DNA from: Phragmites australis
Taxonomy: Eukaryota; Streptophyta; Magnoliopsida; Poales; Poaceae
Direction: 5' to 3'
Length of the DNA stretch: 64,000 bases
Assembly (NCBI RefSeq): GCF_958298935.1
Contig: NC_084933.1
Location: 12,507,001-12,571,000, forward strand
The notes beneath the pieces were generated by a model. That model was given only the letters and a program-made list of their open reading frames with translations. It searched no databases and was not told where the DNA came from. How positions within the stretch are numbered: the stretch's first letter is position 1; every line of letters starts with the position of its first letter. A program made the position numbers and the translations under genes. Of this stretch, positions 46,553 to 60,651 are shown in pieces.

Positions 46553-48525
46553 CACGGCAATCGACAACGATATTTTCCCGTGGCATGGTGGCACTGCACC
46601 GGCCACACGCGCAGGTCACATAAGTCTTGGGCGGCAGACGCTCAGGCTGTGCGTGGGAGGGAGTGGAGAGGGGAGAGAGAGCGAGAATGCGTGCAAGTGG
46701 CCGGGCATTCAATGTGGTGGCTAGATATTTCCCGGGGAGGAGGAAGGAGAGAGCGTGGTGGGCAATCGACGAATGACCGACATGTGGACATTTGAATTGT
46801 AATTTGGATTTGGATCTTGAGACTTTAAAGATGATTTGAATTTAAAATAGATTTGACCTGAAGGAATCTAGGAACAGATTTGAAATTGAGAGGCATTCAA
46901 TTTCAATCTCCACACAAAGAACCACAACAACTATAAACCAATGCATATGAATCAATTTAACGTAGGGATTATTTTGGAAATAATTCTAGTGCATTTTGAA
47001 ATACCTAGGCAACTTATTATATTTGAATATGTATTTTTGTTTGATTTTAGTTGACTTAATTAATCACTAAAAGTTTTAATATGAAGCAAAATTTGCAATT
47101 AATTAACATGTTAAAACTCAGGATGTTACAGTTTTTGAGATCTCTGAGTGTATCAGGCCCCATAGATTCAGGTCCGCAATATTCAAAGTCATTAAACCTA
47201 TGCATAGTATACCCTGTTTGTGTATGGTGTACTCCTTATGAGTATATAACATATAGTTAGATATTCGACACTGTTGAATAGTGCATGGGCTGGATCTAGG
47301 CTTAGGCCTGGATATGGGTTAGGCCTAGATCTTGAGATGGGGACGGCGGTAGAGAAAATGGGCAGCACCTCCCCCATTCTAGAATGCTCTAGGCTACCTG
47401 CAGGCTTCCCTAGGCTACATATAGCTACATGGCACAATGGACGGCACATAGAGAGGGGTGAGGGTCACTGGCGGCAAGGAAAATCCTACGACCAATCCCC
47501 TTCCCTGTGAAGGCGGGTCACAAACCACCTAACAAGCTACGGGGAGGGGGCATGAAGGAGTGGGGAGGATCATCGGTTTGTGAAGAGAGGGTGTGGCAGC
47601 CGATGATGAAGGATGCGCAGCTGCGGTGGCGACAAGCTCGGCTTCGCATCCTCACGCTCCCTCCTAGCGTTCGGACGAAGAAGGGAGGCACACAGGTGGA
47701 TGGTTACCTCCACGTCCTCCTCAGCTGCCCATGGGGAAAAGGTGACCACGACATTGCAGTGGCAGTGGTGCAGGATGCAGATGGGGAGAAGGGGCAGGGA
47801 GGGGGCCGGCATGCCCATTTCATAGAGGGAGTAGAAGCAGGAGGTGGCGATGATGAGATAGCGCAGCTTGTGCTCCCAGTGAACAGAGAGGCAGCCACAT
47901 GGCACAACTCGTGCTCCTATTTGGGCCATGCACACGTGTTACAGCCCGTGTTCGGAGGGGGAGGATGTCAGGCTATGCCGGTGCGGCTTGGCTGCGCATA
48001 AGAGAAAGGAGAATGGGTAGCCCGAGAAGAGAAAAGAGAAAAGAAAATTGATTTGGGACAAATTCAAATAGGAGTATTTGAATTTAGATTTGGATTTGGT
48101 ATTAATTCAAATAAGTTTATTTTAATTATGATTTGGATTTAAATTTGAATCCCTGATTTTTGGGAGGGGCTTGAATTCAAAGGATTTGAATTTATTTGGA
48201 TTTCAGCTGAATTGAATCTAAGGATTTATATTTTAATTTGAGAGACATTCAAATTCAAATCTTCACTAGAAAAACCATGAACACAATTAAACCAAAAATG
48301 CATATGATCATCTTATTGCAGGGATTAATTTAGAAATTAATTTGGTGCTTTTTGGAATACTTAGCTAAAATAATATATTTGAATATATACATACATGTAT
48401 ATATATATATATATATTCAAATCTATATTTTCTTGTTTTTATGTTGGTTTAAATAATTAGAATTTTTTAAAGCTGAGTGAATTTTGATCTAATCTAAATG
48501 CTAAAACTCATGATGTTACAACCGT

Positions 48526-48798
48526 CGGCCATCCGCTGGCGACGCTTGGGTACATGTGGTCGGCACTTGTCAACCCATGAGTTAGCCTATTTCAGGCATG
48601 GCCCATGCTGCGCGTGCCATTCATGAACCCCACTGCTAGCGTTCTTGGCCCTTGCCCAGACGTTCCTCCACCACAGGCGTACAATGTTGAATTAGCGAAC
48701 GTTTTCACCAATCTGCCCAAAGCCAACACATCTCCATCATGGGATCAAACCACTCTTATCCAGGCACTCAACACGATGTCTCCTCCCCAACATCTTGT
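48526..48798 (+). pseudogene. Copia gag, C-terminal part (continuation of 33473-34373)
   Basis: In register with the left part it reads GHPLATLGYMWSALVNP, a TGA, then PMLRVPFMNPTASVLGPCPD, PPPQAYNVELANVF and SWDQTTLIQALNTMSPP, the Pro-rich end seen in Copia Gag of this type. After about 48798 the text no longer resembles Copia. No protease or integrase follows. Confidence 0.8.
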
Positions 48799-49933
48799 TC
48801 CCAGGCCAAGGTTGTGCTGTCCAGAATCTTCTCTGGTTTGTGGCGCCGCTCAATGGACCTCCTCCCACCGAAGCCTTCTCTTCTCCTCCTCATCTTCCAT
48901 GCCATTTGCTGGTACTATGCTGGCATGGCTTGTAGATCCACTCCAACATGGATCCATTTCTTCCCTTGTTAGTAAGCAACTCTAGCTTGCTTCTCTTGTT
49001 GGATTGCTGTTGTTTGGTGCTAGGGTTTGGGACAAAGCTTGATTTCTTGCCTAGTTTGTTGTCAGAGGGGTCACACGACGTGCGTGGAGTGTGGATTGAT
49101 GTGTTTGATCAGATTTAGGGGTGAAGCACTAGAACTTCGTGAATTTGACCACAAGGGGAGGCATGTCACGCATGCCGCTAATTGAAATTTTATTCTTTTG
49201 AGGGAAATTTGAGCAGGAAATTTGGGGGTTTTGGCATAGCAGTTATAATGATTGGCATCAGTAGAAGTCAACAATTGATGGTGAGGCGAGGTTAGGAGGG
49301 TTGGTATTTTCCTTTTTGTGTGGGCATGATCCAGATTGCGCTTAGGCTGAATTAACTAGGTATAGGATTTTTAGATGCTATTTACTAACTAATTGTTTAT
49401 GGTATTCATTTCCTATGGTGATGAGATGTAACTGCTATATCAGTAAGAATTGCTACGTCAGTAGTGCATACCTCATATTATAGAAAGAAAATGATACTGA
49501 ATTTAAAATTTACTAAGTACTTATCTTGCTCTATGTGTAGTACCAATTACTTGTTATTTGATACTTGGCTTCAGCTTGGATATAGCGGTAGCATTTGGTT
49601 ATTATTTAGCATCTTTTTTTTATGTTGAAATTGCTATGTCAGTAGTCCATACCTCATTTGGTTCTTGACTAGTGTTGCTTAAATGCTAGGAGCTGAGTGG
49701 CTTGTAATATGTGCTTTTAGTGCACAATAGATTCTTTACACACTCTTGGTGAAATTAAAATCAGTTGTTTACACTGTTCTTTCAATGCTAGTATGTTTCT
49801 TAGCGCATACTACTATGATCTAGAAACTTTAATGATCTGTCTAATCCCTGTCATCTATCTGATCATGATCTAAAGTCTTTTTTAATAGGATGACCCACTT
49901 GTTATGCTCATGAAAGTTAGCTTAATGAAGAGG
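48799..49933. other. Unassigned sequence, no gene seen
   Basis: Starts with a frame (MDLLPPKPSLLLLIFHAICW) that may be chance, followed by AT-rich DNA with no repeat boundary I can recognise. It continues after the solo LTR at 51364. Confidence 0.35.
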
Positions 49934-49938
49934 ATGTC

Positions 49939-51358
49939 TGTCGGTATATCAGGAACCGGGGGTCTCTGAGGTCCGAGGCCAGGCCAGCCGTCTGCTACGT
50001 GTCACCATCCCGCGAGGTCCCTCCCGCGGGATGAGGAAAATCTAAGTTCCGGAAGAAGGTGCTCGGGGCCACAGCCTCTGGTCCCCGAGCACCCCAGTTC
50101 CCCGATGACCCGCAGAGTCCAAGTACCAGGAAGAAAGTGCTCGGGGAGGTGCCTGGTCACCCCCGAGCACCCTAGTCCCCCCACGATCAGAAGAGCTAAG
50201 TTCCAGGAGAGAGTGCTCGGGGGGCTGCGTGCGGCAGCCCCCGAGCGCCCAGTTCCCCGAGGGTCAGTGCAAAAGTGCTCGGGGTTGCACGTGGCAGCCC
50301 CCGAGCACTCGGTTCCCCGAAGGTTCGTGCGAGAGTGCTCGGGGAGGTAAACAGTGCCCCCGAGCGCCCAGTACCCCGAGGGCAAGGGTAGGCGTTCTCG
50401 GGAGAGGGTGCTCGGGGAGGTGAACAGTACCCCCCGAGCACTCGGTGCCCCGACGACCCAGAAGGGCCCCCGAAGGGCCCGCCGATGAGGTGTCAACCAG
50501 TCAGAGGTCCGAGGCCGCATTTAATGGGCGTGCGCGACCTGACATCCCCAACTGCTCCCGCCGCAGTGTCAGTCCCTGCCATACTTTGGCAGAGAGGCGT
50601 GGGGCCATTAATTGCACGGGTCCCGTCCCGTATCATCCGGTGTGTCTCGGGATAACATCGCCAGGATCAAGGTGTTTCGCCTGCCGCCCTGCCGTGGCAG
50701 AGGAACAAGACAGGGCGAGCACGCCGGGTGCCTCTGTGGCTGCCCGGTGGGCCCTCTCAACGGCGCCCGTCGCCAGGGCGTCCACAGTGACGAGTGACCG
50801 AACGCGCGCCGCGTTTTTTCACCGCCCAGTCATTTCACCCAGAGGAAATGATGACGCCTTTTTCAGTCGTGGCATCTTGGAACTTGTACCCCTTCCTTTC
50901 CGTTCGGGGTATGTCGTGGCCGGCGAGTGCATAAAAGAGTTAGCACACCAGAAGAACAGGGGGGGACAAACGAAGAAGACGAACCCCACAACGAACCAAG
51001 CCAACAGACGAAGACATTGCAAGCAAGCCTGAGCAGAGCTCCTGCCGAAGAACAAGGAGCCTCAAGCTCTTAGTTAGACACTATATTCTTGTAACCAGAT
51101 ACATCCTCAGGGGACATCCCTCAGGACAGTTATTGCGTCCATACAGGAGTAGGGTGTTACGCCCTCGTGCGGCCCGAACCTGTCTAAAACTCCGGTGCAT
51201 TTACTTCTTTCCGCACTAGGTCATCCCCCACCACCGGCCGTCGCATTTACGTTCACTTTCATTTATTTCTCCGACGAACTTATTCAGGATCATCCCCCGG
51301 CCGAATCTCTAAAAAGAGGTCTCTCGGGATCCCTGCGACAGGAGTTAATCCTCCGACA
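49939..51358. mobile_element. Solo LTR of a Gypsy-like element
   Basis: Begins TGTCGGTATATC and ends CCTCCGACA, a 6-base terminal inverted repeat, with ATGTC duplicated perfectly at 49934-49938 and 51359-51363. It is 1,420 bases and GC-rich in its first half. GCATAAAAGAG near 50928 is a plausible TATA box. CCTACTCC/GGCCCGAACCTG-type words (reversed in 51145-51185) are typical of grass LTRs. There is no coding region and no second LTR. Confidence 0.92.
50050..50440. repeat. GC-rich hairpin array inside the solo LTR
   Basis: About six units of 55-65 bases, each pairing GTGCTCGGGG with CCCCCGAGCAC and ending GTTCCCCGA. Each can fold as a hairpin. Long frames on both strands here come from the repeat and are not genes. 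Confidence 0.85.
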
Positions 51359-51363
51359 ATGTC

Positions 51364-52743
51364 AGTGCCACCATAAAATGTAGTTGTAATTTTGTTGCGA
51401 GATTAGGATGTGTATTTGATCTCTTGAGGTGTGATCTTATCTTATGCCTGTAACTGAAGGTGTTTCGTGAAATCTTCATGTTTTATTTTTTTTTGGATTT
51501 TCTCCTCATTTTTTCATATTTTTTATTTAAATGTTTGGTTTTGTTCATTTTTAGTTAATTTTGTAGGTTTTCTTAATATCTATGAGGAATACTAAACTAC
51601 AATATTGCCATGATTTTCGGTATACTGTACGCTTGCCATATACCCCCAGGTTAAATATGGTATGGATATCTATGCCAGGAAGCAATCCCTTGATTTGTTT
51701 GTTGCCAGTTCCTTTTGGTTTGCCTGCTGGCTACTGCTTTTTTTTTTTTTTTTTTTTTGGCTTTGACGGTTGGATATGAGAACTTGGAAGATGGTTGTTG
51801 CAAGTTTCTTTTGGAGGCCATTCCAGTATTTCTATTTATATAATGCTGTCACTAGAACGGACCACACAAAAAGTTCTTTTTAGTTCAAACTATCATCTAA
51901 GTGTGCAAAATGCAATTAGTCAATTACAATGTGCGGGATGTGATATGAACCTTATTTTGGTATTTCCACCACCTCTTTGGAGTATTCACCGAATCACCAT
52001 GAGTATCTTAACTTTCAATATTTCATTAAGCTGTGTCGCTAATTAGTTGCTTGCTTTTTTATATAAACTTGAATGTTTTTTATTTTAAAAAATCATATAT
52101 ATATAGAGAGAGAGAATCCTCAAGTCCTGATTTTTAAGTTGGCCGAATCGGACACCGCACCTATGTCCGTGTAATACATATATAGGATAATATTTGAGAT
52201 TAGTGCTAGAGAAGCTGGATGAGGTTGAGACTGAAGTGGATGGAGCAAACAACCAGTCATGTAGGAAGGGGAGGGCGTGGCGCAATCTGATTGCAGGGGA
52301 ATGGGTGAAATGAGATGTGATTTGGTTCTCCATCTTTAAACTCACTTTCTCTTAAACCGTAAGTTTGTGTTCAAATTTGTTTAAACCATTGTGTTGTTTA
52401 GAAGTAAAGCAACCAAATTAGATCCAATATGAATATATTTTCTTATTTTTGAATTTTTGAAAGATTCAACATTTTGAATGTCCTGTTTTAACTTTTCGAA
52501 TGTACTGTTTTAACTTTTTTAAAAATGTAGAACTAGTATACCTAAATTGTTGAAGTAGGTTTCACAATGCGTTGAATCAAGTGTTTTGAGATGTTGAATG
52601 CGTATAATGGCACAAAATCGTAATCTAAAAGGATAAATAATTATAATGATCATGAAATAAAAAAGAAAAGAACATACATGTGACTCTGGGCCACAACTGC
52701 TTGTTGGTGGGCCTTTATGGGCTGTGTGTGCTGTCCGATCAAG
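51364..52743. other. Unassigned AT-rich sequence with a 21-base T-run
   Basis: A T-run at 51738-51758 and otherwise unremarkable intergenic DNA. Possibly a LINE or SINE tail on the minus strand, but nothing else supports that. Confidence 0.35.
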
Positions 52744-53390
52744 AATTTTTATATTTTTATATTTGAAAAATAAAAAATTTGCAAAACTAAGTGTCCGTTT
52801 GAAAAAATTGTAAACATAGGTTACAGTCACCCATTGGAAGGGCGATAATAAGACATCGTCCTTCGAACTGGCAACCACTTTTAAAAAAATAACGATATCA
52901 CTCTTCCAACAGATGACATGTTAAAAAATAAAAAACAATATGTTATATTACTCTCAAAATTCAAAAAATTATCGAAAGTCATGAAAATTTTTGAAAAATT
53001 ATATATTGTAGAGGATACTATGGTCTAGCTGAAAACAATTAAGACAAAAATATGATATGCACAATAACTGTGTATAATGAAATTTATCTTTTTATCTCAT
53101 TATAAAATTAATTGTTTGAGTTGAATTTGTTGGAGAGATAGATTATAGTATCCTCTACAATATACTTTGTTTTCAAAAAATTTCATGACTATTTTGATAG
53201 TGTTTTGAATTTTGAGAGCAATGAAACACAATGTTTTATATTATTTAACCCGTCGTTAGTTGATATCATCATATCTTTATTTTTTAAAGGCGTCGCCCTT
53301 TAAACGAGCGATATTAGTCTATTTGTGCATATTTTTCAAACAGACACCTAGTTTTATAATTTTTTTATTTTCAAAATATAAAAATAAAAA
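52744..53390. repeat. Large imperfect palindrome (foldback or MITE-like element)
   Basis: The left arm (AATTTTTATATTTTTATATT.., CTAAGTGTCCGTTTGAAAAA, TTGTAGAGGATACTAT near 52995) is repeated in inverted order on the right (ATAGTATCCTCTACAA near 53144, TTTTTCAAACAGACACCTAG, ..TATAAAAATAAAAAG). Arms are about 300 bases around a centre near 53067. Short frames on both arms are mirror shadows. No clear target duplication. Confidence 0.75.
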
Positions 53391-55883
<2,493 letters not shown>

Positions 55884-56545
55884 CTATGGCACTTGCAATC
55901 CAACAGATGCTCTCGCACCTCGGTCACAGGGACGAGGTACCCATGTGCCTTGCACCACTGGAAAGCAGTGAGTGTGAGGTGCTATACCATACGGCGTCAT
56001 ATGACCCTCGCCATACAACACCTCATGGTTCACCAATCTGCAGTGCACTTGTGGTTCCAATTCATGTTGCAACCTGTTGTAGCGCCCATGCGTCTCCCAC
56101 AACTTAGCCACCACGCAACGGTAAGATTGGTCTAAGGAGCGAACCAATTCTACCATGCGGTGCTCATTGAGTGGGACCGCGTCTGGGACATCTTCAAAGT
56201 AGTTAACGTTGTTGCCCCGAATTGGAAAATAGATGAACGGCCATCCACGGAGAACTGGCAGTTCATCACAAAGTGCAGCCATCGCCTTATACACCATAGC
56301 TTGGATCGCCATTTCTTCTGAAGTCCCCTTCACCTCGAATTAGTAGGGATTGGCCCCACCTTACAATGATCCTCGCTCGAATGTCCACAATCACCACCAA
56401 ATCCGGTCCAATTCCTCATGCAGACACTGCATACTTTGACACATAGGTGAAGTTAGCACGCCAAAGCTTTTCGCGGAGGAGTTCGGGGAAACCTTCCACA
56501 CGCTCAGCACGAGTAGCCATTACCAACGTAACAGCAGCCATCCTT
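55884..56545 (-). pseudogene. Unknown ORF next to an LTR, probably retrotransposon-encoded, broken
   Basis: The minus strand opens at 56545 with MAAVTLVMATRAERVEGFPELL, has a TGA after KYAVSA at about 56429, and shifts frame near 56340. It then runs VKGTSEEMAIQAMVYKAMAA, FIYFPIRGNNVNYFEDVP and a Leu/Gln-rich stretch (YNRLQHELEPQ). I do not recognise a named domain. It recalls short unclassified ORFs seen in grass retrotransposons, in which an alanine-rich helix precedes a (Y/F)FP motif. It lies about 220 bases inside the LTR end at 56768, where gag would be. Confidence 0.5.
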
Positions 56546-56752
56546 AACCCATTTAGAAAGAGATGAGTTAGAGATCAATTTTAGGCATGTTAACAACAAG
56601 AAGAGATACAATTAGCTCTAAGATAAGATGGGGAATAAATTGAACAAATACTTAGGAACTAAAGATAAACTTTAGTGGGTTGTTGTCTTAGTGAGGTTGA
56701 CAAAATTTTATTAACCCATCCTAAGCATTTTTAGGCTACTTTATTAAACCGA

Positions 56753-56764
56753 GCTCTAATGACA
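56753..56764 (-). other. Primer-binding-site-like sequence beside the LTR
   Basis: The minus strand reads TGTCATTAGAGC three bases from the LTR end. It resembles TGGTATCAGAGC at 9 of 12 positions. If real, the element reads leftwards. Confidence 0.45.
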
Positions 56765-56767
56765 CGC

Positions 56768-59700
56768 TGTGAGGAACCGTCCAGATAATATTCTAATTAA
56801 TCATTAAGTCGATCATTTGTATAATCACGTCTACAATAATTAACTAGAATATCATCCCGATAGTCCCGGCATGTGTTTACTTTCAAGATCGGAACACACG
56901 TATTTACAACAAGCACATCATCATAAGGCATAACAAAGAGAGAGTAATTAAATTAAGTTACAAGTCTTTAAGTAGATTAAACTTTATAACAAAATACTTA
57001 ACTCGGACATTTGCTAGAGTAGCTACGCAGCGGAAAGAGTTACATAACGACAAAAGATGGTTAGTGCCATTGCACTAAGGCGTCACCCTAAAATAACAAC
57101 ACACGAGTAGAATGTCACTACTTCCGCCCGTCGCCAACATCGGCAGGCGTAAAGTAGCCAAAAACTAAACCTTCCTCACTTGAAAAGCAAACAAAGCACA
57201 CGAGTACGAAGTTACTTGCAAGATTTAATCCATAATGGGCACTTATAAATAGCCCAACTCCAAGGAGAATGCAATTTGGATAATTAGTAAGCACTCGACC
57301 ACAGAGTTAAGTGAATTTCATATGCAAGAGCAATTTCAACTCAAGCGTAAGTATCTACACATAACCATAAACAACCTTCTATCCTGAGGTCATTACCATA
57401 CCATAATTATAACTTGAAACATATCAAAACTTCAATAACATCACCATACATTTTCCAACATACCATCACAACCACAACCGGAACTCTATGATTCATGCAA
57501 ATGGATAGAAGCGTGCTTATAACCGAGAGCGCGGAAATTCGAATTGTTTTACACCCTGCAGGGGGTACTCCATTACCCACACAACTTGAGGAACATACGG
57601 CTTGCGTGACCCTACAGATCCACACAAGGGGTACTCATGTCAACCTTTTTCAAATAAGCCCCAACCGTTTAAACATGTGTCTTGGCATGCGGCGGTCATC
57701 TAGAACTACTCCTAGAGCAAAGTAGGTACCCCTTCCAAGCCTATTATGCCAACAACACCCAAGACTAGCACGCCAAAACATCACAGCTACATAATGTATT
57801 TGGCTCATCCGTCTCATATACAGATATGTGGTAAGTACGGACAAGTGCTAAAGACAATTGCAATAATATACGGTGTTTAATTGATTCAAGCAGGCCTATA
57901 GCATCCGAGACTCTCTTCTCGAGCAATCCCTTTTGCTTGCCCGAATCTCGGCTCATCCTAACTAGTTTACACCATCCTCCATCATCATTATCTTTGTGAT
58001 ATAAGGTAAGTCCTAAGCTCGCGAACGATGGCCAAACCACCGCTCGACTTCTACCGAGGACCTAAGCCATGCTAAGCATAACACATTCTTTTTTCAGTTA
58101 GACCATTATATGATATGAACAACTCAGGTTACAAAGGATTAAGCGATAAACAATGTCAAAGACAGGGTAATGCAACAAATAGATCTAACCCAAAACCCGA
58201 CATAAGATTCATTGACATGCAAATATACATAAAGAATAACATATTAATTGACACAATATATGATCCAAATTAATGGGATGAAAATGCTTAGATGCTTGCC
58301 TTATTGATTAGCTTCACAAGCAATGGAAACAACCTCCAGATCGCCCTCAATCACGCCCTCAATCACGCCCACGTCACCCTTCGGTCTTTCGTTCACTAAA
58401 GAAGAACACATGCAATGGTGAGCATGAAAGAGATACAATGAAATATACTGCATGATGCATATCAGTAGTGGATGCATCCTAACATCAAGCTAAAAGTACA
58501 AAACATACAAAGAAACAACGAATGTTTGTGATCTAAACATCGTCAGAAAGTAACAGGAGTCTCGAGTCTCCAAACAGATCTCCAGACTCTCCGGATTTTT
58601 CCAAAGTCTCCACATAGTTCTCCAGACTCTCCGGGTTTCTGGATTTTCTCTGGGATATCCGGACTCTCCGAAGTTCTGCAGAACAATTGTTCGCGATGAT
58701 TTGTCAATTGAATCGACTTGCATGTTGAAATATAAATCACATAAACATGCAATGACACTAATACATTGGTTCTAAACCTAATACACTCACTCTACACCCT
58801 CGATTTACTAGCTATATCATCCAAACCTTCTTTCCATCTCTAATGCCTCAAGAACGCGATATTGCTTTGCTAATCTTCCATTGCTGTCCACAAATTCAAC
58901 CAAAACCGAGCTAAAACTTGCGATGCTTTCATGGAAACCCAAGGGTACTTACCCAAAGTCCTTTGCCAAGGCTTCAGAATGTAGATTTGGGGAAGAACCA
59001 AAGGAAAACACTTGGAGAAGAGAGAATAAACTTGTTGAATGTTGCAGAACAACAAGGGTGACGAATTTGATTGCAATCCTCCAAACCTTCATGTATGTGA
59101 GTAAGAATTAGATAGATGGAGAGCTAGAGAGGTGGGGAATGTCATAGAGTGACATGCAAAAATTGTTTCTTGCTCCTTGGGTGGGATTTGGGGGAAAGAA
59201 TGGAGAGAGTGCTTGAAGAAGAGAAGAGGTAGTGGATTGAGAAAGTGCATGGCCATGCCAATATGATTAAAGAGTTAATCATGATGAATCCACTATTTGA
59301 TCGAGTGAATGGTTGGGCTATCACAAGGGTGGAACGTATCTTGCCTTGAGCTTGACTGGTATCATGAGGCGAAGGGATCGGTGCATATGTATATCAAGGT
59401 TTAGCCGATACGATCATTAATGTATACTCGGGAATCAACATGTCCTACTAGGGACCGCTATTGATTTCGGTTTGGAAAGGGTTTTCGAATCGTAGCCATT
59501 TGTACATGAACCTAACGGGTCACACACTTAATGAGTTGGAACAAAATATGCGAATTGGATTCATATATGGGTTTTGATTGGATTATGATCCATGAGAAGT
59601 TAGAGTCCTAAAGGGCTTCCAACGTGGGAGTCCATTGGCGAGCTCTATATAAGGAGAGGCATGGGTAGGGCGTGCCAAGGTTGAGCCACCCCGAAGCCCT

Positions 59701-60225
59701 AGCCGCAACCTTCCACACAATCTTCCAAAACCCTAGCCGTGCGTGCGATGCTAGCACATCGGCGCTCGGTGTTTCTATCCAGTACGTGTGGATACCTTAG
59801 AGGCACTGCTGCTATTGCGGCGCTGATCTGCTCGGCGAGTCGAACATGAGTTAGTCAAGGAGCGCGACCACCTGCTCGGAGTTGGTCGAGGAGCACGACC
59901 ACCTGCTCGGAGTTGGTCGAGGAGCATGACCACCTGCGCGGGGCTGGTCGCGGAACTGATCGAGAAGTTGCTCGAGGAGTTTGATGCGCACGACGTTGGA
60001 TTGGTCTAGTCCAACTCTTCTTCCGCTACACTGCGCGTTGAGTGGTAACAATCTATGATCTCCTACTAGCATGATTTCCTGGGTGAATGCGGTAGAAATT
60101 TTTTGTTTTAGGCTAGTGTAGCCTGCCCGTTCCCTAAAATTTTTAACAAGCCCTCAACAATTAAACATGATACTCATGATGCATGTTTATGCTTAATGAC
60201 ATGATTAAGGAATTGGGATGTGACA
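56768..60225 (-). repeat. Gypsy-like LTR, about 3.46 kb
   Basis: On the plus strand it begins TGTGAGGAACCGTCC and ends GGGATGTGACA. Read on the minus strand it starts TGTCACATCCC and ends TCCTCACA, followed by the primer-like site and the ORF at 55884-56545. Minus sense is therefore favoured, although CTATATAAGGAG near 59646 is a plus-strand TATA candidate. No 5-bp duplication matches across it, consistent with it being one end of a larger, truncated element. A 31-bp minisatellite lies at 59849-59941. Confidence 0.6.
59849..59941. repeat. Minisatellite, three copies of 31 bp
   Basis: AGTTGGTCGAGGAGCACGAC plus CACCTGCTCGG is repeated three times with few changes inside the LTR. Confidence 0.9.
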
Positions 60226-60651
60226 AGGATGAAGTGATATATGACCAATACTAGAGCTATCAAGATCAATTTTTAGAAAATAATTGAGAAACTTGCAAGG
60301 TGAAAGGATATGGCTGTCCCATTGCTGGTTGCAGCTAACAGAAGTTGTACCAATCTATATCGCAAATCAATTTGGCAATACATAATCAACTCAGAATGTA
60401 AAATTCAATCAAAGTGATCTATCCTTTGTAATTGAAGATGGGTTATCCATGCATGAACACATCACTAATAGAATCCAAATTCAAGTACCCAAAAAAAACA
60501 TACAAGGTCAACACTGAGCCACGTTTGTTTGTTTAATGTAAAATACCTGCAATACAATGGGACAATGTTGATGCCTTGTTGCTAACCTTCAACTATTACA
60601 AATATCATTAATTAGAAACTATGATCATTCCAAATCAAAATAGAAACAAGG
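60226..60651. other. Spacer, no gene seen
   Basis: AT-rich DNA between the LTR and the CACTA derivative. I could not find a CACTA terminus in it. Confidence 0.35.

Larger units (their letters stand above)
38017..47130. mobile_element. LTR B: Gypsy-like solo LTR, carrier of Sirevirus 2
   Basis: Begins TGTAAGACCCCAACCC and ends CTCAGGATGTTACA, flanked by a perfect GTTTT duplication (38012-38016, 47131-47135). Without Sirevirus 2 it is about 3.65 kb and is the same family as LTR A. The ends form a short inverted repeat. Inside are GAGCTTG-type repeats near 40030-40060 and a microsatellite at 40932. CTATTTATATAGGG near 41014 is a TATA candidate on either strand. No internal coding region remains. 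Confidence 0.85.
34374..48520. mobile_element. LTR A: Gypsy-like solo LTR inserted in Copia gag (contains further insertions)
   Basis: Begins TGTAAGACCAC and ends CTCATGATGTTACA, with ACCGT on both sides (34369-34373 and 48521-48525), a perfect 5-bp duplication. After removing nested insertions about 3.1 kb remains: 34374-34520, 35826 to about 37540, and about 47271-48520. It aligns over long stretches with LTR B (for example 35826-37510 with 38150-39965). No internal region or second LTR is present, so it is a solo LTR. Transcription sense is undetermined because TATA-like words are near-palindromic. Confidence 0.85.
33206..48798 (+). mobile_element. Copia retrotransposon fragment split by a 14-kb nest of insertions
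   Basis: A short LTR (33206-33401), a TGGTATCAG primer site and gag (33473 on) are interrupted at 34373. Gag resumes at 48526. Removing 34374-48520 and one ACCGT copy restores a continuous reading register of Gag across the junction, which proves the order of insertion. Recognisable Gag ends near 48798; pol and the 3' LTR are absent, so this is a truncated remnant. Confidence 0.85.

Noticed and set aside
47507..48001. 164-codon plus-strand frame
   Set aside because: Lies in LTR A, an untranslated terminal repeat, and has no recognisable domain.
50050..50440. CRISPR-like array
   Set aside because: The units are imperfect hairpin tandem repeats inside an LTR with no unique spacers, in a plant genome.
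50002..51032. Frames of 172 and 195 codons in the GC-rich block
   Set aside because: They follow the tandem hairpin units of a solo LTR and have no conserved domain.
56768..60225. Solo LTR with target duplication
   Set aside because: The five bases on either side do not match, and a primer-like site and an ORF lie next to one end, so it is better seen as one end of a truncated element.
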